64,000 bases of DNA, taken from NCBI RefSeq assembly GCF_014640175.1, contig NZ_BMGL01000001.1:186001-250000 (forward strand), given 5' to 3'. The first letter of the stretch is position 1, and every line of letters starts with the position of its first letter. The notes beneath the pieces were generated by a model. That model saw nothing but the letters and a program-made list of their open reading frames with translations. It did no database searches and was not told the DNA's origin. The position numbers and the translations under genes are program-made. Source of the DNA: Psychroflexus salis (GTDB lineage Bacteria > Bacteroidota > Bacteroidia > Flavobacteriales > Flavobacteriaceae). Below are positions 55,367-64,000 of the stretch, piece by piece.

Positions 55367-56845
55367 TTAATATCCTGCATTTTGTTCCCAATTGCCCTGA
55401 GAGAATTGTATTTCTTCTAATGGAACAGGAAATACTTCATTTTTATTAGCTGTAAATCCTTCGATATTTTGGGCGGCTCTGCCTGTTCTAACTAGATCAA
55501 AAAAGCGATGACCTTCGCCTACAAGTTCTAATCTTCTTTCAGAGTAGATGTTCTCTAAGAGTGCATTACCTGAAGAGTCTAAATCGTCAAGCCCAGCTCT
55601 ATTCCTTACTTGATTTACATATCCTCTTGCTAATTCATCATTACCACCACCTCTTATTAAGGCCTCTGCAGCCATTAACAATACATCAGCATAACGAATT
55701 GCTCTGTAATTATTAGGTTGTGTTAAGTTAGCATCAGGTTCATTTTCTGCAATTCTTGGAATATATTTCCTGTTATAATAACCAGTATGCCCAGTATCTG
55801 GATCTTGGTTTCCAATATTAAAATCTGCACTATTATCGGCTGCCCATTCTTCAATGTTTAAGATGCTAACATCTCTTCTTAAGTCGTTTTCATTATAAGC
55901 ATTGTAAATATCTTCTCTAGGTAAGATAAAGCCAAATCCTGGTTCAAAAGTAGGGCCGTTATAACCTCTAACTCCACTAAATCCTACCATAACGTTTCCT
56001 GTACTACACTGTAAACAATCAAAACTTGCTCCTAAAGCTCCAGTATATTGAATTTCAAAAACAGATTCTGCACTATTTTCGCCAACAAACTCAAATAAGT
56101 TTTCGTAGGATTCGTTTCCTTGCGTTCCGTAAAGGTGAAATTGGCCAGAGTTAATTACATCAGTTAATTCTGCAACTGCAGCTCCAAAATTTTCTTGGTA
56201 AAGGTATACTTTACCTAAAAGTGCTTTCGCTGAAAATTGATTGGCTCTCCAAACTTCTTGTGCAGATGGGGACATATTTTCGATAGCAAACAACAAGTCT
56301 GCTTCAATATATGCATACACATCTTCTATACTAGCTCTTGGCAGTGAAGTTTCTTCACCTAACAAAAATCTACCTTCTGGTTTGATCGGAATTTCACCAA
56401 AAAAGCGAACCAAATTAAAGTTAAAAAACGCTCGTAAGAATCGTGCTTCTGCAAGTATTTGATTTTTACCATCAAATTCGATATTATCTTTATTTTCGAC
56501 CATAAAGCTGGCTCTATAAACTCCCGCATAATTAAAATTCCATACATCTCTTAATTGCTGATTTATTGGTGTATGTATCATTCTATCTATCTGCTGCCAA
56601 CCAATAACATCTGTTGGGCTTTCTCCACCAGCATTGATATCGTCCGAAGCAATTTCTGCCAACATAACACTAGCGTAGTTAGACTGTAACAAGTCGTAAA
56701 CAGCAATCAAGCCATTGTAATAATCTTCTTCAGATAAAAAGAAGTTTTCTGAGTCTACCGTAAATGGTGGGTCTACTTCAACAAAATCGTCTGAACATGA
56801 AAAGCTTATTAAAGCGATCAATAAGATTGTGATATATTTTTTCAT
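55367..56845 (-). CDS. susD: SusD/RagB-type nutrient-binding lipoprotein
   Basis: A 492-residue outer-membrane lipoprotein (signal ending ISFSCSDD) of the RagB/SusD family. It has TPR-like helices in the N-terminal half (LAEARFLRAFFNFNLVRFFGEIP block near 130-152) and the family C-terminus with NYRAIRYADVLLMAAEALI near 375 and YSERRLELVGEGHRFFDLVRTG near 435. It forms a lid over the SusC barrel and binds incoming glucan oligosaccharides. The gene follows susC after 18 bases, the standard paired arrangement. Confidence 0.97.
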   Translation of the reverse strand: MKKYITILLIALISFSCSDDFVEVDPPFTVDSENFFLSEEDYYNGLIAVYDLLQSNYASVMLAEIASDDINAGGESPTDVIGWQQIDRMIHTPINQQLRDVWNFNYAGVYRASFMVENKDNIEFDGKNQILAEARFLRAFFNFNLVRFFGEIPIKPEGRFLLGEETSLPRASIEDVYAYIEADLLFAIENMSPSAQEVWRANQFSAKALLGKVYLYQENFGAAVAELTDVINSGQFHLYGTQGNESYENLFEFVGENSAESVFEIQYTGALGASFDCLQCSTGNVMVGFSGVRGYNGPTFEPGFGFILPREDIYNAYNENDLRRDVSILNIEEWAADNSADFNIGNQDPDTGHTGYYNRKYIPRIAENEPDANLTQPNNYRAIRYADVLLMAAEALIRGGGNDELARGYVNQVRNRAGLDDLDSSGNALLENIYSERRLELVGEGHRFFDLVRTGRAAQNIEGFTANKNEVFPVPLEEIQFSQGNWEQNAGY

Positions 56846-56863
56846 TGTGCTAAAAATTTAAAA

Positions 56864-59800
56864 TTAAAATTGAGCATTTAGTCCAAGAATGGCTGTCCTT
56901 GGTAATGGATAAAAACCGAAATCTATTCCGCCTCCAATTGGCGCACCTGTTGATGCAGTAGGGTCATAGCCAGAGTAGTTAGTAAAAGTGAATACATTAT
57001 CTACCTTAGCATAAAGTCGAAGATTAGAAATTTTTATTTTTTCAAGCAGTTGTGGTTTAAAATTATAACCTACGCTAACTGTTTGTACTCTTAAAAAAGA
57101 ACCATCTTCTACGAAAAAATCAGAAAAAACACGATTGGCTGTTGCTCCAGAAGTTAGTCTTGGCACTTCGTTGCTTGTTCCAGGTCCAACCCATCGATCC
57201 ATGTTGTATGACATCATATTTACATTGGGTTGGTCTCTTTCAAAATTTCTAACAATATCGTTTCCTATATTAGCAAACATATATGTAGAAAAATCAAATT
57301 GCTTGTATTTAAGGCTTAAGTTATACCCTAGAGTAAATTCAGGTATAGGGCTACCAATTCGTTTTCTGTCATTTAAATCTATCACTCCGTCTCCATTTGC
57401 ATCTACAAATCTCAAATCTCCTGGCTGAGCATTTGCTCCTAGCGCCAATTGAGATGGATGAGCTGCTACTTCTTCGGGAGTTTGAAAAATTCCATTAGTT
57501 TGATATCCGTAGAAATAACCAATAGGTTGTCCTACTTCCATTCTTGATGGAGCGGGTTGCCCAACACCGAATTGTCCGCCTTCTAAAAAGTCTGCACCAT
57601 TTATGCCTGTTACTTCATTGGTAAGAGTAGATATGTTAAAGCTAGTGCTTATGCTTAAATCTTCTGTCCAATTATCAGAATAGGAAATTTCAAATTCAAC
57701 CCCTTGGTTACGCACATCACCAGCATTAATTGTAGGTGCAGATGATCCTGGCGCTGTAATTCCAGTAATTCCTGTAACTGGAATACCAGGGATTAATAAA
57801 TCTTTGGTATCTTTTTGGAAATAATCTACTACCAAGTTTAATTTATTGTTCCAAAGTCTTAAATCAAAACCAATATCAAACATGGTGGTTTCTTCCCATT
57901 TTACATTTGGATTCGATAATGGACCTAAAGATTGGCCTTGTATAATTCCAGTGGTAGGATCTACATAATTTGCAGAACCTGTCATTAAGGATCTATATAA
58001 AAAATCTCCTATTCTGTCATTTCCTAAAATACCAAAACTACCTCTAACCTTTAAAAAATCTATGGCATCTACTTTTGGGAAAAAGTCTTCATCTGAAGCA
58101 ATCCAACCTGCTGTGGCCGAAGGGAAATATCCAAATCTATTATCTGGACCAAATCGTGTGGTTGCGTCTCTTCTTAACATCCCTGAAAAAAGATATTTAT
58201 CTTTCAAGGTATATTGGACTCTTCCAAAGTAAGAAAGCCTTCTTACATCGTAAGCAAATGAACCAGCGTTAAGTTGATCTCCAGTTCCAGTTGCGCTACC
58301 AATATTTGCAAATTCCCAAGAATTGTTAGGAACACCTGTTCTAGTTGCATTTACATTTTCTCCAAACTGTTTAAAAATATTCATTCCCACTACAAAAGTT
58401 AGGTCGTGGATGTCATTAAATTTATTTGAATAAGTATGAAAGATGTCGACAGTGTAGTCGTAGTCACTTTGTTGATTTTGAATAACCAAGTTATCATCTA
58501 ATCGGTTAAAAACCTTATTTGGACCGTAGTTGAATATTGGTAAAAACTCTCTGTATCTGGAATTAGCAGAATTAAAACCTATTCTAGCTTGGATATCTAC
58601 ATTTTTCATATACTCAAATGTAGCATGAATGTTACCGCTTAAACGATTAGCTATTCCTTCGTTATACGTGTTTCTAATTTGTGTTAGTGGGTTTACTACC
58701 TCATTACCTAAGTCAATTTCACCTGTTAAATTATCTACATTGCGGCCAATTGTTGGGGCCATGTTAATTGCATTAAAAAGAACTGAGCCTAATCCAAAGG
58801 TGTTAAGGTTCCTATTTTCAGTACGGAAATAAGAAAGTGTAGTTTTTAAATTGAATTTATCTGTTAAGTCTGAATTTAAATTAAGCTGAGCAGTTTGTCT
58901 TTTAAAACCAGATTTATCGCCACCAACTATACCTTCTTGTTCTAATTGAGATGCGCTTAATCGATAAGTTGTTTTTTCTGAGCCACCGCGAACAGAAATA
59001 TTATGACTTACAACTGGAGCAGTTTCAAAAACTTCTTTTTGCCAATCTGTGCCTGTACCCAAGCTGTTAATATTTTGGAGTGGATTAACTTGTCCAGCAT
59101 TAGTATACTTTTCGTTCATCAATATGCCATATTCCGTAGCATTTAAAAGAGGCAAACTACGAGTTGTTTCCTGTAAGCCATAATACGTAGAATACTCAAA
59201 CTGCGCTGCTTGGTTTTTAGATCCTGACTTGGTAGTAACGAGTACAACACCATTTGCACCTAATGTTCCGTAAATTGCCGCTTGTGCATCTTTTAAAACA
59301 GTAATGTTTTCAATATCCTGCGGGTTTATAGAATTAAGACCTCCTTCGTATTGATAACCATCTAGTATAATAAGCGGTTTGTTATTACCATTGGTAGAGA
59401 CCCCGCGAATCCTAATGTTGGCTTCTGCTCCAGGTGCTCCACCTTGTGGAGTAACATTTACACCAGATACAGTACCTTGTAAGGATTGAGCGGCATTAAG
59501 AGGTTCTAACTTCTTAATGGACTCTGAACCTACTTTTGAAACTGCTCCAGTAATGTTTCTTCTAGAAGACTTACCATAACCTATTACGACCACATCGTCC
59601 AAAGCTTCGGTATCGGGCTGTAACACAATTTCAAACTTAGTTTGACCATTTACTGGTATTTTTTGAGTAACAAAACCCAAATAAGATACCACTATAGTTG
59701 CACTTGGTGAAACATTAGATAAACTGAAATTTCCATCGAAATCTGTAGATGTTCCGTTTTGTGTGCCTTCGACTGAAACATTTGCGTCGGGTAAGGGTAT

Positions 59801-59902
59801 GTTACTACTGCCATCGATAACAGTTCCTGATATCTCGATAGTTTGTGCAAATACACCCAAACTTATTACGCTGCATAAAATGAATAAATAGTTTTTGAGC
59901 AT
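56864..59902 (-). CDS. susC: SusC/RagA-type TonB-dependent transporter
   Basis: A 1012-residue outer-membrane transporter importing oligosaccharides with energy from TonB. In order: signal peptide (1-19), carboxypeptidase-regulatory-like domain (about 22-95, starting ISGTVIDGSSNIPLPDANVS), a TonB-box/plug region (DDVVVIGYGK near 104, GVNVTPQGGAPGAEANIRIR in the plug), and a 22-strand barrel ending in the usual aromatic residue (AILGLNAQF). It heads the uptake unit of the locus. The substrate is inferred to be laminarin-derived oligosaccharides from the GH16/GH17/GH30/GH3/phosphorylase neighbours. Confidence 0.97.
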   Translation of the reverse strand: MLKNYLFILCSVISLGVFAQTIEISGTVIDGSSNIPLPDANVSVEGTQNGTSTDFDGNFSLSNVSPSATIVVSYLGFVTQKIPVNGQTKFEIVLQPDTEALDDVVVIGYGKSSRRNITGAVSKVGSESIKKLEPLNAAQSLQGTVSGVNVTPQGGAPGAEANIRIRGVSTNGNNKPLIILDGYQYEGGLNSINPQDIENITVLKDAQAAIYGTLGANGVVLVTTKSGSKNQAAQFEYSTYYGLQETTRSLPLLNATEYGILMNEKYTNAGQVNPLQNINSLGTGTDWQKEVFETAPVVSHNISVRGGSEKTTYRLSASQLEQEGIVGGDKSGFKRQTAQLNLNSDLTDKFNLKTTLSYFRTENRNLNTFGLGSVLFNAINMAPTIGRNVDNLTGEIDLGNEVVNPLTQIRNTYNEGIANRLSGNIHATFEYMKNVDIQARIGFNSANSRYREFLPIFNYGPNKVFNRLDDNLVIQNQQSDYDYTVDIFHTYSNKFNDIHDLTFVVGMNIFKQFGENVNATRTGVPNNSWEFANIGSATGTGDQLNAGSFAYDVRRLSYFGRVQYTLKDKYLFSGMLRRDATTRFGPDNRFGYFPSATAGWIASDEDFFPKVDAIDFLKVRGSFGILGNDRIGDFLYRSLMTGSANYVDPTTGIIQGQSLGPLSNPNVKWEETTMFDIGFDLRLWNNKLNLVVDYFQKDTKDLLIPGIPVTGITGITAPGSSAPTINAGDVRNQGVEFEISYSDNWTEDLSISTSFNISTLTNEVTGINGADFLEGGQFGVGQPAPSRMEVGQPIGYFYGYQTNGIFQTPEEVAAHPSQLALGANAQPGDLRFVDANGDGVIDLNDRKRIGSPIPEFTLGYNLSLKYKQFDFSTYMFANIGNDIVRNFERDQPNVNMMSYNMDRWVGPGTSNEVPRLTSGATANRVFSDFFVEDGSFLRVQTVSVGYNFKPQLLEKIKISNLRLYAKVDNVFTFTNYSGYDPTASTGAPIGGGIDFGFYPLPRTAILGLNAQF

Positions 59903-60137
59903 GACTAAAAGATTTTGAAATAAAAATAGCTTAACAATATTATAAATTGGTTAACATTGTATTTACAAAAAAACTACAACGCTATAGTAAATTTAAAACA
60001 TTTTTAATTATTTATCTATATTTCTGATTTTCTTATAATTAAATATGGTAATTAAATAATAATTAAATTTAAAAAAACATTTAAAGACCTTAAGATAGAG
60101 GTTAAATGTAGTGTTATTTTTAACAAATGTATTGTTT

Positions 60138-62966
60138 TTAGATCTCTAAAATGTAGTTTGTTAAGCTAGTTTCCCTGTCCAAATCCATCTTTTTACGCAA
60201 ACGATATCGTTTAACTTCTACACTTTTAATTGAAATATTAAAAAGTGGAGCTATTTCTTTAGATGAAAGGTTGAGTCTTAAATAAGCACACAATCTCAAG
60301 TCGTTTGGAGTTAAAGATGGGTGCTTTGTTTTAATTTTCTTTAAAAAATCTTTATCTGCATTATTAAAAGCTTCTTCAAAGAACTTCCAGTCGTCTGAGT
60401 TATTTAAATTCTTGTCGATAATTCTTAAAATTCGTTTTATAGCAGTAGACTCTTGTGTTAGTTTTTTTAATTCACTTTTTATACTATTAAGAAACTCATT
60501 CTTTTTAATCAAACTCATTGTTGAGATAGCTAATTCTCGATTTTTGCTTTCAATATCTTGCTGTAGTTTTTCATTTTTAATATTCATTAAATTTTGCTCT
60601 GATTCAAGCTTATTGATTTCAAGAAAGCGTTGATTTTCTGCTTTTATTTTCTTCTTTTGTCTTTTGTAATATTGTTTGTAAATATTATGAATAGTAATGA
60701 TTACAAGTAAAAGGATAATAATATAAACAGTAATCATTAAGTTAGAAAGCAATTTAGGTCTTTTAATTGTAAAAGGAAATTGTATTTGAGTTGCAGAAGT
60801 TTTTGAGCCTCTTTTAGCTCGAGCTTCAAAAGTGTAATCTCCAAAAGAGAGATTATTAAAACTAACCTTATTCTTGGTATGCCAATTACTCCATTGATCG
60901 GATAGACCTTTCAGTCTATATTGATATTCAATTTCGTAAAGATTATCGAATAATGCTGAGCTAAAATTGAACTGTAAATTATTGCTTTTGTTTTCAAGTA
61001 CAGTTGCATCGTTTAAAGGTAAGTATTCTAATGGTTCGTCTAAAGAATTTACCTGTACAGAATTTAAAGTTAAATTAAAAGATTCTTCCATTGCTTTTAA
61101 TCGGTATAAATCTAAGAGTAAATAACCTTGCGAATTACCAAATAAATAGGTGTTTTCTGAAAATTTGGTTATATTCTCATAACCTATCATAGCGTTTCTT
61201 ACATGACTAGGAATTGGTATAAATAAGGATTCGAAATCTCCATTTAATTTACTAGGTGAAATAAAATTAATTCCCTTATTGGTGAAAGACCAAATTGAAT
61301 TATTAGAATTTTCAGGAATAAGTTTACCTGAAGAATAGGTGCTTGTATCGAAACTTAAATTACTTAAGGTAGAATCCTTTTTAAATTTATTTTCTTGTTC
61401 ATGGTAGTAAAAAACCCCTTCTTCATAAGCGTACAAAACCTTGTCGTCGAATTTAGTAATGCTTGAATATAGCCCTTTTTCAATTTCGTTATGCTGAAAA
61501 GAAGAATCTACATTGGTATAATTAGCATTCAAATTAAGATGAAAAACACCTTTGTATTCGTGGTTAATAATTAACTCATTGGGCTTAGAAAATTCAACAA
61601 ACTTAGAAGATATATGAAAGCCATCTACAGCATTTCGGTAAAACCAGCCTTCATCACCAAGACTTAAGACACCTAAACCGTTATATGTACCTAATAATAG
61701 CAAGTTAGGTCGATTAGGAATTTTTTTAAAACACCAAGTGCCGGGTGCTCCTTGTAATACTTTAAGCTCAAAATCAGCAACAATAAATGCCCCATTATTA
61801 TGACCACAAAACAAACTGTTTTTATGTACAAATAAATTCCAAACCTGTCCGCTAGAATTTTTAACCAATTTAAATTCTTGAGATGCGGCATCAAGGGCTT
61901 TATAAAAAAGCCCTTGATTTGTTCCTAAGTACAAAACCCCTTGATGAACTATGGATGTATAAACAGTACCGACATTTCCGCTACCATCACTATAAATTCG
62001 TACTGGAAGTGACAAATTAATACAACTTATACCATTATCAAGACCTAACCAAATATTGTAATCCGCATCTTCAAAAATATTTAAAATCGTATTGTTGTTA
62101 AGTCTTTTATTCTGGTTGATATGATAAATAATATTACCATCTTGATCTAAAAAAACCACTCCGTTAGAGATAGTTCCTAAAACAAGTTTACCAGAATGTG
62201 TTTGTAAACTGCTGTAAACAGTTAAAGAACTTAAAAAGTCGCTATTTTTGTTACCCCATACTGCAGGTTCCTTTTCTAATGTAAAAATTCCGTTTTTATC
62301 GGTTTGAACTAGAATTTGATTGCCATAAGCATAAATATTTATAACTAAATTATCAGTAAAAATAGGGTGGTTACTTATTAATTTAGAAGTTCCATTTACC
62401 AATTGAAATATTCCTTTGTTAGGCACATTATAATATAGTTCGTTATTAACAACAAAAAGTTTAAATAACTCTGGTATGTTGTCTACTTTATTGATTGTAT
62501 TTTCTTGGGAATCATAAAAGTAAATATTGTTTAAAGATTGAAAAATAACAAACTTATTTAAGCTTATAATTTTCCAAAATTGCTCATCTTCTTCAAGTTG
62601 AAGATCATATTCTTTTACTAAAGATTGGTAATTAAAATTTCCTTTCTGGTCTTTTTCCCAATATCCAAAATCTTTGTAACAGCCTGTATATATTGTTTGT
62701 TTAACAGCGTGAACTGATCGTATAATGCTTTCATTTGGAGAAGGATACAAAGTCCAATTCTCTCCATTAAAATTGAGTAAGCCTTTATTATTTGCAACAA
62801 ATATTTGTTTGTCTTCTGTTTGAGAGATAGACCAGTTTTGGTTATCGGCTTGATATTCTAAAGGTGTGAAATTATTTATAGGGGGGAGTTCTTGTGCGAA
62901 AAAGTTAATGGATAATAAAATAGCTATTAAACTAATACAGTTAGTTGATTTAAAAACTTTATCCAT
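60138..62966 (-). CDS. Propeller sensor with LuxR-type DNA-binding domain (SusR-like role)
   Basis: A 942-residue membrane-spanning regulator. In order: signal peptide (1-24), two seven-bladed periplasmic propellers built from two-component-regulator propeller repeats (about 30-610), a Y_Y_Y domain (about 650-725), one membrane helix (about 735-757), a coiled coil, and a C-terminal LuxR-type helix-turn-helix (LTPNDLRLCAYLRLNLSSKE and SVEVKRYRLRKKM). There is no kinase domain, so unlike hybrid two-component sensors it must bind DNA while membrane-attached. Encoded directly upstream of susC on the same strand, it is the probable glucan-responsive activator. Confidence 0.9.
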   Translation of the reverse strand: MDKVFKSTNCISLIAILLSINFFAQELPPINNFTPLEYQADNQNWSISQTEDKQIFVANNKGLLNFNGENWTLYPSPNESIIRSVHAVKQTIYTGCYKDFGYWEKDQKGNFNYQSLVKEYDLQLEEDEQFWKIISLNKFVIFQSLNNIYFYDSQENTINKVDNIPELFKLFVVNNELYYNVPNKGIFQLVNGTSKLISNHPIFTDNLVINIYAYGNQILVQTDKNGIFTLEKEPAVWGNKNSDFLSSLTVYSSLQTHSGKLVLGTISNGVVFLDQDGNIIYHINQNKRLNNNTILNIFEDADYNIWLGLDNGISCINLSLPVRIYSDGSGNVGTVYTSIVHQGVLYLGTNQGLFYKALDAASQEFKLVKNSSGQVWNLFVHKNSLFCGHNNGAFIVADFELKVLQGAPGTWCFKKIPNRPNLLLLGTYNGLGVLSLGDEGWFYRNAVDGFHISSKFVEFSKPNELIINHEYKGVFHLNLNANYTNVDSSFQHNEIEKGLYSSITKFDDKVLYAYEEGVFYYHEQENKFKKDSTLSNLSFDTSTYSSGKLIPENSNNSIWSFTNKGINFISPSKLNGDFESLFIPIPSHVRNAMIGYENITKFSENTYLFGNSQGYLLLDLYRLKAMEESFNLTLNSVQVNSLDEPLEYLPLNDATVLENKSNNLQFNFSSALFDNLYEIEYQYRLKGLSDQWSNWHTKNKVSFNNLSFGDYTFEARAKRGSKTSATQIQFPFTIKRPKLLSNLMITVYIIILLLVIITIHNIYKQYYKRQKKKIKAENQRFLEINKLESEQNLMNIKNEKLQQDIESKNRELAISTMSLIKKNEFLNSIKSELKKLTQESTAIKRILRIIDKNLNNSDDWKFFEEAFNNADKDFLKKIKTKHPSLTPNDLRLCAYLRLNLSSKEIAPLFNISIKSVEVKRYRLRKKMDLDRETSLTNYILEI

Positions 62967-63442
62967 AACTAAAATAATTACCTTAAATTAATAAAAAGCA
63001 TACAATAAAAGCCAAACTAAATTTATAATTAAAAATTAGTTCATGTTAAAACAACACTCTATTTTGTTGTAAAATTGGGTTACAATAATTTGTTGCAATT
63101 TAGTAAGATAATCTAAATAAATCTATTTTTGTATAGGTAAAATTAAGGTTGGTATGGGTAAATAGAAATAAAATTATAGGTATAGCATGTTGCTTTATTA
63201 CTATTTCCCGTGTTCTAAATTAAATAGATTAGGTTGATTTGTTGTAAAAATTATAGATAAGAGCTTTCAATACATTCTTTTTTGTAAATCAGAGATTAAA
63301 AATTTATATGTTGGTAAACATTAGTATATAATGAGTAAAAATGAAACACAAAAACATCATAAAATAAACTTAATGAAGGCTTTAAAAGATGTTGTGGTAT
63401 GTTTTTTGGTAAACTCAATTAAAATATATAAAAAAGAAAACT
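62967..63442. other. Divergent intergenic region between the sensor-regulator and band-7 genes
   Basis: A 476-base AT-rich region with no gene. It must hold the promoters of both divergent genes. A perfect inverted repeat TTGTAA/TTACAA with a seven-base spacer lies at 63067-63085, near further TTGTTG tracts, and could be an operator. No clean TAnnTTTG plus TTG pair was found on either strand. Confidence 0.4.
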
Positions 63443-64000
63443 ATGAAACTAAAAACATTTTTGGGAATTGCCCTAGCGACAATTTTCATGAGCAATTGTG
63501 CCGTAATTAGGCCTGGAGAAGTCGGTGTAAAACAAAGACTTGGAAAGTTGAATGATAAAGTAGTAGATCAGGGTATTCGTTTTTTTAATCCATTTACAAC
63601 TATTTATGTTAAGGTGCCTATTAGAACTACAAACATCGAGCAAGTTTTACTGTTGCCATCTAAAGAAGGTTTAACTATTACTGCAGAAGTTTCTGTATTG
63701 TATAATTTAGAACGTGATCAAGTTCCTAGAATTATAAATGACATAGGTAAAGACTTTGAAAGAAATGTACTCGTAAATACCTTACGTTCTTCTGCAGCGA
63801 ACATTTCGGCAGAATATTTTGCTAAAGATATGCACAGTTTGAAACGAAATGAAATTGAACGTTCTATTCAAGATAAAATGAATAAAATATTAGGCGATAA
63901 AGGCTTCGAAATACAAACAGTTTTAATGAAGAGTATTAATCTTCCACAACGATTATCTTCTGCTATTGAAGATAAATTAAGAGCTGAGCAGCAGTTTCAA
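63443..64000 (+). CDS. SPFH/band-7 (prohibitin-like) protein, 3' end missing
   Basis: Frame open from ATG 63443 to the window edge (186 codons, incomplete). The N-terminus is a signal-like helix ending MSNCAV, which could be a lipobox or a membrane anchor, followed by an SPFH domain: RPGEVGVKQRLGKLNDKVV, then RTTNIEQVLLLPSKEGLTIT, and the helix DKLRAEQQF just before the cut. Prohibitin-like proteins form large membrane-associated rings linked to protein quality control or membrane organisation. It is divergent from the glucan locus and probably unrelated to it. Confidence 0.85.
   Translation, partial: MKLKTFLGIALATIFMSNCAVIRPGEVGVKQRLGKLNDKVVDQGIRFFNPFTTIYVKVPIRTTNIEQVLLLPSKEGLTITAEVSVLYNLERDQVPRIINDIGKDFERNVLVNTLRSSAANISAEYFAKDMHSLKRNEIERSIQDKMNKILGDKGFEIQTVLMKSINLPQRLSSAIEDKLRAEQQFQ

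Noticed and set aside
1-64000. CRISPR arrays, prophage modules or intact insertion sequences
   Set aside because: No regularly spaced direct repeats, phage structural genes or transposase genes were found on either strand.

Overview
The window is AT-rich DNA from a member of the Bacteroidota, most likely a marine flavobacterium (Flavobacteriaceae). Support comes from Bacteroidota-type promoters (-7 box TAnnTTTG), several TTG start codons, a SusC/SusD pair, a type IX secretion C-terminal sorting domain, SPxxC-style lipoproteins and a beta-1,3-glucan (laminarin) utilisation locus. The species cannot be named from sequence alone.

Bases 1-31,000 are mostly housekeeping: a CBS-domain protein, trpS, plsC, a TPR histidine kinase, tRNA-Pro(GGG) with a decayed partial copy, aspS, lysS, a TPR protein, an ABC-F ATPase, a broken gene with a small partner, a methyltransferase, folB, an acyl-CoA dehydrogenase, anmK, then a tight operon (amino-acid dehydrogenase, NhaD antiporter, ExbB/ExbD/TonB-like energiser, folC). 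trmN6, a NusG-like/UpxY-type antiterminator, lpxB, a decayed ECF sigma-factor gene, a glycosyltransferase, a large secreted zinc metalloprotease and mscL follow.

Bases 31,047-62,966 are a large polysaccharide utilisation locus, all on the minus strand. In transcription order: a membrane sensor with LuxR-type HTH, SusC, SusD, a surface glycan-binding lipoprotein with duplicated domains, PKD-GH16, GH3; then a GH clan-A domain fused to an outer-membrane barrel, a second binding lipoprotein, a lipoprotein GH16; then a GH149-type phosphorylase, lipoprotein GH17, lipoprotein GH30, an MFS transporter fused to GH17, and a second cytoplasmic GH17; finally a T9SS-secreted binding protein and a LacI regulator. 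Read together: GH16 enzymes cut laminarin at the surface, SusCD imports oligosaccharides, GH30/GH17/GH3 trim branches and chains in the periplasm, the MFS protein imports short beta-1,3-glucans across the inner membrane, and GH17 plus the phosphorylase finish them in the cytoplasm, saving ATP as glucose-1-phosphate. Hairpins split the locus into an uptake unit, a phosphorylase/GH17/GH30 unit, and the binding-protein and lacI units.

The window ends inside an SPFH/band-7 protein on the plus strand. The most unusual items are the GH-barrel fusion, the MFS-GH17 fusion beside its free paralogue, and a module of about 170 residues shared by three non-catalytic locus proteins. No CRISPR array, rRNA, intact insertion sequence or prophage was seen.
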